DNA of 64,000 bases from Georgenia subflava (lineage in GTDB: Bacteria; Actinomycetota; Actinomycetes; Actinomycetales; Actinomycetaceae): assembly GCF_009193155.1 (NCBI RefSeq), contig NZ_VUKD01000003.1, forward strand, positions 682,001 through 746,000. The letters are read 5' to 3'. Shown here piece by piece: positions 42,455 through 51,253 of the stretch. The notes beneath the pieces were generated by a model. It worked only from the letters and a program-made list of their open reading frames with translations. It did not search any database and was not told the origin of the DNA. Numbering within the stretch: position 1 is the stretch's first letter; each line of letters begins with the position of its first letter. A program made the position numbers and the translations under genes.

Positions 42455-43833
42455 CGCCGCACTCCCATCCGATCGGACCCTCCAGCGGCCGCTGGCTCAG
42501 CCGCCCGTGGACCGGCGCGTCCCCCTGCGGCGCGACGGGCCTCGGGCCGGCGGCGCCGGGCGCCGCTCCCGTGGGCGGCGACGGCGAGCCGGTGGGCGGT
42601 GTCGACGAGCGTCGTCACACGTTCGCCCCAGTCCGGCTGGTGGGTCCGGAAGGGCTCGACGGCGCGCTGCAGGAGCGCCCCGGCGGTCAAGGCGGCCAGG
42701 GCCCGCTCGTCCACGAGACCGCCGGACGCCGTGTACCCGTCCAGCACCGGACCCAGCACCGTGACGGGGTCGCTCGCACCGCCGGTCCGGCCGGAGACGA
42801 TCTCGTGCGCCGCCCAGCTGGCGACGTCGGCCAGCGGGTCGTCGACGCCGACACGGTCGAGGTCCACCAGCGTCAGCGGCGCCTGCCCGGGGCGCGCCGG
42901 CAGCTCCCCGTGCTCCGGGGCGGCCGCCCGCGCGAGGTCCGGACGGACGATCACCTGGTCGGCCGAGAAGTCACCGTGGACAACGGTGCGCACGTCCCGC
43001 CCCACGAGTACCGACCGCACGAGCTCGACGGTCTCCCGCGCCTGCGCGACGGCCGTGGGGACCGCGGACCGCACGGCGGAGACGGCAGCGGCCAGGCCGG
43101 CACCGCGGTTCACCTCGACGGCGTCGCCGCTCGGGCCCAGCGCGTGCAGGGTCGCGAGCAGCTCACCGGCCCCTGCCCACGCCCCGGGCGGAGCCGGCTG
43201 GATCCGGTCGAGCGCCGCGCCCGGCACGAACTCGGTCCGGATCAGCCCCTGGCCGGGTCTCACCTCGAGCACCCGGGGCACCGGCACCCGGGTCCCGTGC
43301 AGCAGCCGGTGCCCGACGAGGTTGTCGTAGGTGCGAGTCGGACGGTGGATCTTCACCAGCGACGGCACGCCGGTGGCCGGACGCTGCACGGCGACCCAGC
43401 GCCGGGCCGGCTTGTAGACCAGCGCCTCGGTGGCGTCCGCGTCGGCGGCGAGGAGACTGCGCACACCGGGCAGGTGACGGTCGGCGGTGGCGTCCACCAG
43501 CGCGATGCCGAGCGCACGGTCGAGCGCCACGCCCCGGCCGGCGAGGTCGCGGGCACCGGCGTCGCGCAGCTTGTCGAGCTTCGCGGGCGCGTCGAGGCGG
43601 TGGGCGACGGCGTACGCCAGGTGGGTGCTGCCGTCGGCCGTGCGCACGGTTAGCCCTACGACGACCGAGGTGCCGGGCTTGTGCCGCAGGTAGGTCACCT
43701 CCGCGGCCACCGCGTCACCCCGTCCCCAGGCCGGGCCGAGCCGGCCGAGCAGGGTCGGCGGGTCGAGCACGGTGCCCAGGCCCGGCAGGTCGGGTTCGCT
43801 CGCGATCAGACGGTGGTCATCGGGCAGCAGCAC
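42451..43833 (-). CDS. APH-fold phosphotransferase (fifth gene of the glycan operon)
   Basis: A 460-residue APH-fold kinase. The catalytic loop is VVHGDFSADQVIVRPD and the metal-binding segment LVDLDRVGVDDPLADVASW; the N-terminal half contains VTYLRHKPGTSVVVGLTVRT and LIRTEFVPGAALDRI. It belongs to the same broad family as the next gene, but the two are not close in length or motif sequence. The GTG at 43833, 7 bases after GGAGGAG, is used; an open frame upstream of it overlaps the exporter gene and is rejected. It overlaps the exporter by 17 bases and the next kinase by 4, so it is tightly coupled to both. The substrate is probably a sugar or glycolipid head group. Confidence 0.78.
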   Translation of the reverse strand: MLLPDDHRLIASEPDLPGLGTVLDPPTLLGRLGPAWGRGDAVAAEVTYLRHKPGTSVVVGLTVRTADGSTHLAYAVAHRLDAPAKLDKLRDAGARDLAGRGVALDRALGIALVDATADRHLPGVRSLLAADADATEALVYKPARRWVAVQRPATGVPSLVKIHRPTRTYDNLVGHRLLHGTRVPVPRVLEVRPGQGLIRTEFVPGAALDRIQPAPPGAWAGAGELLATLHALGPSGDAVEVNRGAGLAAAVSAVRSAVPTAVAQARETVELVRSVLVGRDVRTVVHGDFSADQVIVRPDLARAAAPEHGELPARPGQAPLTLVDLDRVGVDDPLADVASWAAHEIVSGRTGGASDPVTVLGPVLDGYTASGGLVDERALAALTAGALLQRAVEPFRTHQPDWGERVTTLVDTAHRLAVAAHGSGARRRRPEARRAAGGRAGPRAAEPAAAGGSDRMGVRR

Positions 43834-45859
43834 GTCGGTCCTCCTCCAGGTCGGTTGCGGGTGTCGGGGGTGCGGAAACGGGTGCGGAGGTCGCGGTGGC
43901 CGAAGGGTCGGGTGCGGAGGTCGTCGGGGCGGCACGGTCGGGTGCGGCGGTCGTGGCTGCGGAGGTCGCGGGTGCGGACGTCGTGGGTGCAGCAGGGTCC
44001 GACGGCTTCGCGGGACCTGGCGACGTCGCGGGACCTGGCGGCGTCGCCGGTGCGTCCGGCACCGCGGTCAGCCGGCGCTCGCGCCGCACCGGGGCCAGGG
44101 CCGCGAGGCGCGAGCCCGGGTCGGCCATGAGTCGTTCGGGCGCGCCGTGCTCGACCACGCGGCCACGCTCGAGGACGACCACCTCGTCGCAGCCCAGCAC
44201 GTCCGCCAGGACGTGGGAGATGACGAAGGTCGTGCGTCCCGCGGCGAGCCGGTCGATCGCCTCGAGCACCGCGGCGGAGTTCTTCGGGTCCAGCCCGGTG
44301 GTGGCCTCGTCGAGGATGATGATGGCGGCGTCGCGCAGCATGGCGCGCGCGATGGCGATGCGCTGGCGCTGCCCGCCGGAGAGGGTGTCGCCGCGCTCCC
44401 CCACCACGGTGTCGTAGCCCTGGGGCAGGTCGAGGACGAATTCGTGGGCGTTCGCGGCGCGGGCGGCCGCCTCCACGTCCGTGTCCGAGGCGTCGGGCCG
44501 GCCCATGCGGATGTTCTCCCGCACCGTCCCGGCGAAGAGCACCGACTCCTGCAGGACGACGGCGACGTGTGCGCGCAGCGAGTCCAGGGTGAGGTCGCGC
44601 AGGTCGTGCCCGTCCACCCGCACGGTGCCGGAGACCGGGTCCTGCAGCCGTAGCAGCAGGGAGGCGAGGGTCGACTTGCCCGAGCCGGAGTGGCCGACCA
44701 GCCCGACCCGGGCGCCGGGCCGCACGCGCAGGTCGACGTCGGCCAGGGCGGTCGCGCCGTCGCCGTACGAGGCGGTGACGTGCTCGAGGCGCACCTCGCC
44801 GGCCAGGCGGGTGATCGTGTAGGCACCCGGCGAGTCCGCGATCTCCTGCCGGGTCTCCACCACGTCGAGGATCCGCTCTCCGGAGGCGGCGGCCTTGGCG
44901 ATGCGGCCGGTGTACTTGGCGAGGTCGCGCATCGGTTTGAACGCGCCCTTGAGGTACTGGACGAAGACTACGAGCTCGCCGGGGGTGAGCCGGCCCTGGA
45001 GCACGGACCAGCCGCCCACCAGCAGCACCGCACCGGTGGCGACGCCGACCAGGACGTCGGTCTTGCGCTCGAGCCCGGCGGAGAGGCGGGTGGCGCGGAC
45101 GCCGTCCTTGAGCTCCTTGTCGTTCGAGGAGGCGAACCCGGCCTCGAGCTGGCCCTGCAGCGAGTACGCCTGCACCACCTTGATGGCGCCGAGGGACTCA
45201 CCGGCCGTGCCCGCGAGGTCGCCCTCGCGCCGTCGCTGGAGCCTCGAGGCCGAGGTGATCTTCTTCGACGAGCTGGACGAGGACAGCGCGAAGAAGGGGA
45301 AGGCCGCGAGGACCACCAGCGCCAGGCGCCAGTCCAGGACGACCATCACCACCAGCATGGCCACGAGGGTGACCACGTTGCCGATCAGCGGCATCGCGGC
45401 GGTCACGGCGACGTCGCGGAGCTTGCCGACGTCGGAGATCAGCCGGGTGATGAGGTCACCGGTCTTCGCGGACGAGTGGTAGCGCAGGGACAGGCGCAGC
45501 GCGTGCGCGTAGACGTCGGCCCGCACCGCGGTCATCGCGCGGGTCCCCGCCAGCGCGAAGCAGACGGTCATGAGGTACGAGGCGAGTGCGCGCAGCCCGG
45601 CGACGGCGATCACCGCCACGCCGCAGAGCACGAGCAGCCGCAGCAGGCCCGGACGCTCCGACGCCCCGGGTGCGATCACGGCGTCGATGACGAACTTCAG
45701 CGGCCACGGCTCGAGCAGGCGGAAGATCACCTCGGCGAAGAGAGCGACGAACCCGCCCGCCACGATCTTGCGGTGCGGACGCAGGTAGGGGCGCAGGAAG
45801 CGCGCGGTCCGCCGCAGCGCGGGCGCGGCCGTGCGCAGGTCGGTGGGTCGGGAGGCCAC
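43817..45859 (-). CDS. ABC exporter half-transporter (fourth gene of the glycan operon)
   Basis: A 680-residue half-transporter: six membrane helices (about residues 20-310) then a nucleotide-binding domain with Walker A GHSGSGKST, Q-loop VLQES, signature LSGGQRQRIAIARA, Walker B IIILDEATTGLD and switch His in FVISHVL. It should act as a homodimer exporting a lipid or glycan. Two oddities are a poly-Ser run (SSSSSSKK) where relatives have basic residues after helix 4, and a disordered C-terminal tail of about 75 residues rich in Ala, Pro, Ser and Thr. GTG start at 45859 overlaps the stop of the preceding glycosyltransferase by one base. Likely exports the product of the three glycosyltransferases. 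Confidence 0.9.
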   Translation of the reverse strand: MASRPTDLRTAAPALRRTARFLRPYLRPHRKIVAGGFVALFAEVIFRLLEPWPLKFVIDAVIAPGASERPGLLRLLVLCGVAVIAVAGLRALASYLMTVCFALAGTRAMTAVRADVYAHALRLSLRYHSSAKTGDLITRLISDVGKLRDVAVTAAMPLIGNVVTLVAMLVVMVVLDWRLALVVLAAFPFFALSSSSSSKKITSASRLQRRREGDLAGTAGESLGAIKVVQAYSLQGQLEAGFASSNDKELKDGVRATRLSAGLERKTDVLVGVATGAVLLVGGWSVLQGRLTPGELVVFVQYLKGAFKPMRDLAKYTGRIAKAAASGERILDVVETRQEIADSPGAYTITRLAGEVRLEHVTASYGDGATALADVDLRVRPGARVGLVGHSGSGKSTLASLLLRLQDPVSGTVRVDGHDLRDLTLDSLRAHVAVVLQESVLFAGTVRENIRMGRPDASDTDVEAAARAANAHEFVLDLPQGYDTVVGERGDTLSGGQRQRIAIARAMLRDAAIIILDEATTGLDPKNSAAVLEAIDRLAAGRTTFVISHVLADVLGCDEVVVLERGRVVEHGAPERLMADPGSRLAALAPVRRERRLTAVPDAPATPPGPATSPGPAKPSDPAAPTTSAPATSAATTAAPDRAAPTTSAPDPSATATSAPVSAPPTPATDLEEDRRAAAR

Positions 45860-47088
45860 TAGGCACCTACCTCGGTCAGGTCGCCCGCGCGCAGGCCGAG
45901 CCCGGCCGCGGCGAGGGTGCGGGTCACCACGTGCGTCCAGGTGTGGGCGGCGACCATCTCGGCCCGGGCCGCCGCGCCGAGGCGCTCGCGCATCCCGGGG
46001 TCGGCGGCCAGCACGCCGAGCACGACGGCGAGGGCCGCCGGGTCCGAGCCCGGCACCAGCAGGCCGGTCCTGCCGTGGTCGACGACGGCCGGGAGCTGCC
46101 CGACGGCGGAGGCCACCACGGGCAGGCCGGCGGCCATGTACTCGTAGACCTTGAGCGGGCTGAAGTACCCCTCGCCCTCGCCGGCCGGGTACGGCGCGCA
46201 CGCCACGTCGGTGCGGTGGAGCCAGCCGGGTACGTCCACCGGGCTCACCGCGCCGGTGAAGGTCACGGCGTCGCCGAGGCCGAGCGCGGTGGCCCGACGC
46301 CGCAGCGGCTCCGCCTCCGGCCCGTCGCCGACGAGCAGCAGCCGGGCGTCGGTGATCTGCCCGCGCAGCAGCGCGAAGGCCTCCAGCAGCGTGGCGGTGC
46401 CGTGCCAGGGCTTGAGGGTGCCGACGAAGCCGACGGTGAACGGCCGCGAGGCCCGAGGTGCGCCGGCGGGGAGGTCGGCGGGCCGGATCCGGTCGACGTC
46501 GACCCCGTTCGCCTCGACCACGACGCGTGGCCGCCCCGCGCCCTCGGGCAGGTGACCCCGCACCCAGTCCGCGACCGGCTCCGAGACGCACACCACGACG
46601 TCGGCGCCGCCGGAGGCGTCACGCACGACGGCGGCGGCCTCCTCGCCGTGGACCAGGCCGCGGTGCCGGGCCGCCTCCAGCGGGAGCGGGGCGTTGACCT
46701 CGAGCACGGCCGGGATCTCGCGCGCGGTGGCGTAGCGCGTGCCGGCGCGGCTGAAGAGCGAGTACCGCTCGTAGACCGCGTCGAACCCGGCCGCTCCCCC
46801 GGCCTCGACGATCGCGGCGTGCATGGCATCGTCGCCGACGATGAGCGCTCGCTCCCGGGCGGCGAGATCGGGCCCGCCGAGCCGCTCGAGCTCGTGCACC
46901 CGCAGGCGCCCGGCGGCGACCGCGGCCCTGGCGTCGGGCCACGGGTCACCGCCGGTCCGGCGGCAGAACAGGTCGACGGCGTGGCCGGCGTCGAGCAGCA
47001 CCCGCAGGACCTCCTGGACGTGCACGGAGGCGCCCTTCGTGCCGAAGACCGGGATGCCGGGGTCGGCGCAGACGTAGGCGATCCTCAT
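45859..47088 (-). CDS. GT4-type glycosyltransferase (third gene of the glycan operon)
   Basis: A 409-residue GT-B-fold glycosyltransferase of the family 4 type. The N-terminal domain begins IAYVCADPGIPVFGTKGASVHVQEVLRVL; the donor-binding domain holds VGFVGTLKPWHGTATLLEAF, LLLVGDGPEAEPLRR, and GYFSPLKVYEYMAAGLPVVAS with the acidic pair expected at the nucleotide-sugar site. The acceptor and donor are unknown. The ATG at 47088 overlaps the preceding gene's stop by 4 bases (ATGA), and its own stop abuts the exporter start. Cytoplasmic or peripherally membrane-bound. Confidence 0.9.
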   Translation of the reverse strand: MRIAYVCADPGIPVFGTKGASVHVQEVLRVLLDAGHAVDLFCRRTGGDPWPDARAAVAAGRLRVHELERLGGPDLAARERALIVGDDAMHAAIVEAGGAAGFDAVYERYSLFSRAGTRYATAREIPAVLEVNAPLPLEAARHRGLVHGEEAAAVVRDASGGADVVVCVSEPVADWVRGHLPEGAGRPRVVVEANGVDVDRIRPADLPAGAPRASRPFTVGFVGTLKPWHGTATLLEAFALLRGQITDARLLLVGDGPEAEPLRRRATALGLGDAVTFTGAVSPVDVPGWLHRTDVACAPYPAGEGEGYFSPLKVYEYMAAGLPVVASAVGQLPAVVDHGRTGLLVPGSDPAALAVVLGVLAADPGMRERLGAAARAEMVAAHTWTHVVTRTLAAAGLGLRAGDLTEVGA

Positions 47089-48422
47089 CGCGCTGCTCCC
47101 ACGAGCTGGCGCCCAGCGCGCTGCGGTGCGACGGTGCCGCGGTCGCCCGCCAGGGCGGCGTCCAGGCGCCCGGCCTGTCCGACGGAGTCGAACTCGGCCT
47201 CGACGAGCTCCCTGGCGGCACCGGCGAGCCGGTCGCGCAGCGGGCGGTCGTCCAGGAGCCGGGTGATCGCGGCGGCGAGGGCCGCCGGGTCGTGCTGCGG
47301 CACCTGCAGCCCCGTCACCTCGTGCCGGACGGCCTCGGTGATGCCGGTGACGTCGGTGGAGATGCAGGGGGTGCCCAGGGCCATGGCCTCGAGCAGCACG
47401 GTCGGCAGGCCGTCGGCGTTGCCGTCGCTGCCGACGACGCACGGTGCGGCGAGCACGTCGGCGGTGCGGACCTCCTCGCGCACCCGGTCCTGCGGCAGCG
47501 GCCCGGTCAGCTCGACGACGTCGTCGAGCCCGAGCCGGGCGATCTGCGCCCGGAGGTCGGCCTCGAGCAGCCCGGCCCCGACGATGCGGCACCGCAGGTC
47601 CCGGCCGGCAGCGCGCAGGGCGGCGACGGCGTCGACGAGCACGTCGAACCCCTTCTTCTCCACCAGGCGCCCGACGGCGACGACGGTCGGCACCTGCGAC
47701 GCCGGCCGCGCGCCCGGAGCCAGGTGGGCGAACGCGTCCAGGTCGAGGCCGTTGTAGATGCGGTGCACCGGGGTGCCGGCGACGGCGAACGGGTAGGCGG
47801 TGCGCAGGTGGCGCACGTTGAAGTCCGAGACGGTCACCACGTGGTGGGCGTCGGCGATCTTTCGGGCGACGTCGGTGTGCTCGACGCTCTCGTGGAACAG
47901 GTCCTTGGCGTGGGCCGTGAAGGAGTAGGTGATCCCGGCCAGCAGGGCGGCGAGCCGGGCGACCGTCGTGGCCATCGACGCGAAGTGGGCGTGCAGGTGG
48001 GTCAGGCCGCGCTCGACCGCCATCACCGCGACCTCGACGGCCTGGGCGGCGTCGCACGCGTCCTCGCGGAGCAGCTCGGGAAGCAGCTCGGGCAGACGCG
48101 GCAGCAGCGGGCTAGCGCCGCGCAGCGTCTGCCACAGCTCCTCGGCCTTGCGGGCGCGCGGCACGTACGTCACCGGTGCCTGGACGCGGGCGAGGGTGTC
48201 GTGGAAGCGGGGGTCGACCGGGGGGCGCAGCGAGAAGATCTCGATGTCGGCGCCGCGGGCCTCTCGGGCGATGATCTCGGAGACCACGAAGGTCTCGGAG
48301 AACCGCGGGTACATCTTCAGCACGTACCCGATCCGGGGCGTGCCGGCCGCTGGCGCGGTGTCCCCGGTCCGGGGCTTGCCGCTCGCGGGCGGCGTGGTGG
48401 CTGCGTGCGTCTCAGGCAACAT
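47085..48422 (-). CDS. GT4-type glycosyltransferase, WcaL-like (second gene of the glycan operon)
   Basis: A 445-residue GT-B glycosyltransferase. After a Pro/Ala-rich N-terminus it reads IGYVLKMYPRFSETFVVSEI, as in polysaccharide enzymes of the WcaL/ExoL type. HAHFASMATTVARLAALL and YSFTAHAKDLF are typical acceptor-domain stretches, and the donor site lies in VGRLVEKKGFDVLVDAV, GSDGNADGLPTVLLEAMALGTPCIST. It overlaps the first gene of the operon by 11 bases with GGAGGAG 7 bases before its ATG, and the third gene by 4. Its product is probably an intermediate of the same glycan. Confidence 0.9.
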   Translation of the reverse strand: MLPETHAATTPPASGKPRTGDTAPAAGTPRIGYVLKMYPRFSETFVVSEIIAREARGADIEIFSLRPPVDPRFHDTLARVQAPVTYVPRARKAEELWQTLRGASPLLPRLPELLPELLREDACDAAQAVEVAVMAVERGLTHLHAHFASMATTVARLAALLAGITYSFTAHAKDLFHESVEHTDVARKIADAHHVVTVSDFNVRHLRTAYPFAVAGTPVHRIYNGLDLDAFAHLAPGARPASQVPTVVAVGRLVEKKGFDVLVDAVAALRAAGRDLRCRIVGAGLLEADLRAQIARLGLDDVVELTGPLPQDRVREEVRTADVLAAPCVVGSDGNADGLPTVLLEAMALGTPCISTDVTGITEAVRHEVTGLQVPQHDPAALAAAITRLLDDRPLRDRLAGAARELVEAEFDSVGQAGRLDAALAGDRGTVAPQRAGRQLVGAAR

Positions 48423-49791
48423 CGGTGCGCTCCTCCAGGCCCACCAGGGAGGTGAGCAGCTCGGGCAGGCGGGCCAGGCCGTCGAGGTCGACCGCGGTGC
48501 GGTCAGGTCGTGGTGAGTGGTGGTCGGGTCGTGTTTCAGCCGGGTCGACGGCGCGCGCGAGCCAGCCGCCGAGGGCAGCAGGGCTGAGCCGGCTCGGGAG
48601 GAGGTAGTCGAGCATCCCTGCGCGTGCCAGCAGGCGGGCACGCACCAGCTGCTCGGCGCGTGGGGCGACGCGAGGCACGACGAGCAGCCGGACCCGGCGG
48701 GCCATCGCCTCGCACACCGTGTTGTACCCGCCCATCGCGACGACGGCGGCCGCGCCGGCGAGCAGGGCCGGGGCGTCGTCGACATAGGTGTGGACGTCGA
48801 GGTCGGTGCGCCCGGCCGCGAGCCGCTCGACCCGCCGGCGCTGGGCGGCGGGCATCTGGGGCCCCAGCACGAGGACGCCGCGGTGGCCCGAAGGCAGCGG
48901 GACACGTGCGAAGACCTCGGCGAGGGCCGCACCGTCCGCACCGCCACCTACTGTCGCGAGGACGTAGGGGCCCGTGACGCTGGTGCTGCGCCGCTGCCCG
49001 TCGCCGCGCCCGTGCGCGAGGTAACCGGTGTGTACGACGCGCTCGCGCAGCACCGCCGGCAGGTCGAGGTCGCCGACGACGTCGTGGACGCGTGAGTCGC
49101 CGTAGACCCACACCTGGTCGTACCAGCGCCGCAGCGCGGAGGTGGAGCGGTCCCGCACCCACTCCCGGCGGGCCGTCTCGGCGTCGTCGAGGACGTCACG
49201 CAGACCGAGGACCACCCGGGTGCCGGTGCCGGCGAGCGCCTCCAGGGCCGGCTCGAGCTCGCCGCGGAAGCCGCGCGGGTGCTTGTCGACGACGAGGACG
49301 TCGGGGCGGAACGTGGTCAGCGCCGCGGTGAGGATCGAACGCCGCATGGTCAGCATCTGCTCCTCGCCGACCGACAGGTGCCGGGCACCGTAGGCGCCGT
49401 CGGCATCCTTGACGAGGGCGGGGAGGGCGACGAGGTCGCAGTTCTCGGGCCGGTTCGCCGTGACCGCCTCGGGCGCACCGGTGAGCAGAAGGATGTCGGG
49501 CGTGGGGTCGAGCGCCGCGAAGGAGCGGGCGATGGCGAGGTTGCGGCGCACGTGTCCCAGGCCCATGGCGTCGTGGGAGTACAGCGCGACCCGCAGCCGG
49601 CGCGTGCCGTCGCCGTCGTGGACGGTGGCGGGGCTGGGCGCGGACGGGGCGACGGAGACGACGGGGGTGAGCTGCCGGGCCGACCGCGCGGCAGGCGCCG
49701 CCTCGCGAGGTGCCGACCACACCGGAGCCGTGGCTCCACCCTCGGCCGGTGACACGGACCGGCCGCCTGCCCTGACCGTCGTCCTGCTCAT
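48412..49791 (-). CDS. MurG-like (COG4671-type) glycosyltransferase, first gene of the glycan operon
   Basis: A 459-residue predicted glycosyltransferase of the GT28/MurG-like fold. The core starts VALYSHDAMGLGHVRRNLAIARSFAAL (the Gly-rich loop GLGHVRR) after an Ala/Pro-rich extension of about 65 residues. The C-terminal domain has YVLATVGGGADGAALAEVFA and AAAVVAMGGYNTVCEAMARRVRLLVVPRVAPRAEQLVRA, the nucleotide-sugar site. It heads the six-gene operon and has GGGGGAAG before the ATG. The 196-base spacer to the divergent deoD gene must contain the operon promoter, which I could not locate. Confidence 0.86.
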   Translation of the reverse strand: MSRTTVRAGGRSVSPAEGGATAPVWSAPREAAPAARSARQLTPVVSVAPSAPSPATVHDGDGTRRLRVALYSHDAMGLGHVRRNLAIARSFAALDPTPDILLLTGAPEAVTANRPENCDLVALPALVKDADGAYGARHLSVGEEQMLTMRRSILTAALTTFRPDVLVVDKHPRGFRGELEPALEALAGTGTRVVLGLRDVLDDAETARREWVRDRSTSALRRWYDQVWVYGDSRVHDVVGDLDLPAVLRERVVHTGYLAHGRGDGQRRSTSVTGPYVLATVGGGADGAALAEVFARVPLPSGHRGVLVLGPQMPAAQRRRVERLAAGRTDLDVHTYVDDAPALLAGAAAVVAMGGYNTVCEAMARRVRLLVVPRVAPRAEQLVRARLLARAGMLDYLLPSRLSPAALGGWLARAVDPAETRPDHHSPRPDRTAVDLDGLARLPELLTSLVGLEERTDVA

Positions 49792-49987
49792 GGCTTCCCC
49801 CTCTTCTGCGACCCGGACGTGCCTCCGGGCGATGAGAGCAAGCGTGTCGGGCGCACGTGAGGCGTCGGTGATGAGCAGATGAGGGCCTTCTCATGAACTC
49901 CGGATGAACGACGGGAGCCACACGGTCCTTCCACGTGCGGGCCGCGTGGGAGCATGGACGCCGCAGCCCGTCGACCCGAGGAGCACC

Positions 49988-50695
49988 ATGGCCACCCCGC
50001 ACATCGCCGCCGAGAAGGGCGAGATCGCGCCCGCCGTCCTCATGCCCGGTGACCCCAAGAGGGCCCGGCGGATCGCGGAGCTCCTCATGCCCGACGCCCG
50101 CCAGGTCTCGGACGTGCGCGGGATCGGCGCCTACACGGGGACGGTGGACGGCAAGCCCCTGTCGGTCATGGCCTCCGGGATGGGCATGCCCTCGCTCGGC
50201 ATCTACGCCAACGAGCTCTTCAGGTTCTACGACGTGCAGCGGATCATCCGGGTGGGGACCGCGGGCGGGCTCTCACCGAAGGTGCGGGTCGGCGACGTCG
50301 TCGTCGCCCTGGGCGCGCACACCGACTCCGCCATGAACACCACCCGCATCCCCGGGATCCACTTCTCCGCCGTCGCGTCGTACCCGCTGGTGGCGGCCGC
50401 CGTCGCCGCCGCGGGCGACTCCGACCGTGTCCACGTGGCGCCGGTGGTCTCGCGCGACCACTTCTACGGCAACCCGGCCGAGCAGATCCAGAAGCTGGCG
50501 GACTACGGCACCCTGTGCGTGGAGATGGAGGCCGCCGGGCTGTACGGCGTGGCGGCCGAGCACGACCGGGAGGCGCTGGCCGTGCTGACGATCTCCGACC
50601 ACCTGCTCGACAGCTCGCAGGACATGAGCGCCGAGGACCGGGAGCACAAGTTCGAGCGCGCCCTGCACCTGGCGGTGGCCGCCGCACACTGCTGA
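49988..50695 (+). CDS. deoD: Purine-nucleoside phosphorylase DeoD
   Basis: A 235-residue phosphorylase of the hexameric DeoD type, which splits purine nucleosides with phosphate in salvage. Marks are APAVLMPGDPKRARRIAE (phosphate site), GMGMPSLGIYANEL, RVGTAGGLS and the nucleoside-binding VEMEAAGLY with the Glu pair; the catalytic Asp lies in TISDHLL. The length equals E. coli DeoD. GAGGAG lies 3-4 bases before the ATG at 49988; an open frame upstream is not used. No other nucleoside gene adjoins. Confidence 0.95.
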   Translation: MATPHIAAEKGEIAPAVLMPGDPKRARRIAELLMPDARQVSDVRGIGAYTGTVDGKPLSVMASGMGMPSLGIYANELFRFYDVQRIIRVGTAGGLSPKVRVGDVVVALGAHTDSAMNTTRIPGIHFSAVASYPLVAAAVAAAGDSDRVHVAPVVSRDHFYGNPAEQIQKLADYGTLCVEMEAAGLYGVAAEHDREALAVLTISDHLLDSSQDMSAEDREHKFERALHLAVAAAHC

Positions 50696-50724
50696 GAGGT
50701 GCCGCGGCCCGGACGCCTGGTCGA

Positions 50725-51162
50725 TCAGCTCCGGCGCTCGAGCACGAAGACCGGGATGAGCCGGTCGGTCTTCTCCTGGTAGTCGGCGTAGGGCGGGAAG
50801 GCCTCGACGGCGCGGGCCCACCAGGCGTCCCGCTCCTCCCCGGCAAGCTCGCGCGCGGTCATGTCCCAGCGTTCGGCGCCGTCCTGCAGCACGACGTGCG
50901 GGTCCGCCAGCACGTTGTGGTACCAGACGGGATGCTTCGGGGCCCCGCCCTGGGAGGCGACGATCGCGTAGTCGCCCTCGTGCTCGACCCGCATCAGCGG
51001 GACCTTGCGGATCTTGCCCGTCCGCGCCCCGCGGGTGGTGATCACGACGATCGGCAGGCCTCGCATCGTGTTCGCCTGTGCACCGTCGGAGCGCTCGAAC
51101 TCCTCCACCTGGTCGCGGACGTGCGGCCGGGGGCTCGGCGCGTACTCGGAATCGGTCGTCAT
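50725..51162 (-). CDS. Deazaflavin (F420)-dependent nitroreductase-family protein
   Basis: A 145-residue split-beta-barrel protein of the Ddn/DUF385 family. Family marks are LPIVVITTRGARTGKIRKVPLMRVEHEGDYAIVASQGG (cofactor phosphate and deazaflavin binding), HPVWYHNVLADPHV and a C-terminal PVFVLERR. Members reduce quinones or nitro compounds with F420H2, though many are untested. ATG at 51162, no clear ribosome site. It converges on deoD with a 29-base gap and is divergent from the next gene. Confidence 0.9.
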   Translation of the reverse strand: MTTDSEYAPSPRPHVRDQVEEFERSDGAQANTMRGLPIVVITTRGARTGKIRKVPLMRVEHEGDYAIVASQGGAPKHPVWYHNVLADPHVVLQDGAERWDMTARELAGEERDAWWARAVEAFPPYADYQEKTDRLIPVFVLERRS

Positions 51163-51253
51163 ACCGCCCAGTCAAGCAGACACCCGTTGCGCCGCCACGG
51201 CAGGTGGCGCAGACTTGACGGAAGTCGAGCACTCCGATGATGGAGGCGAGGTC

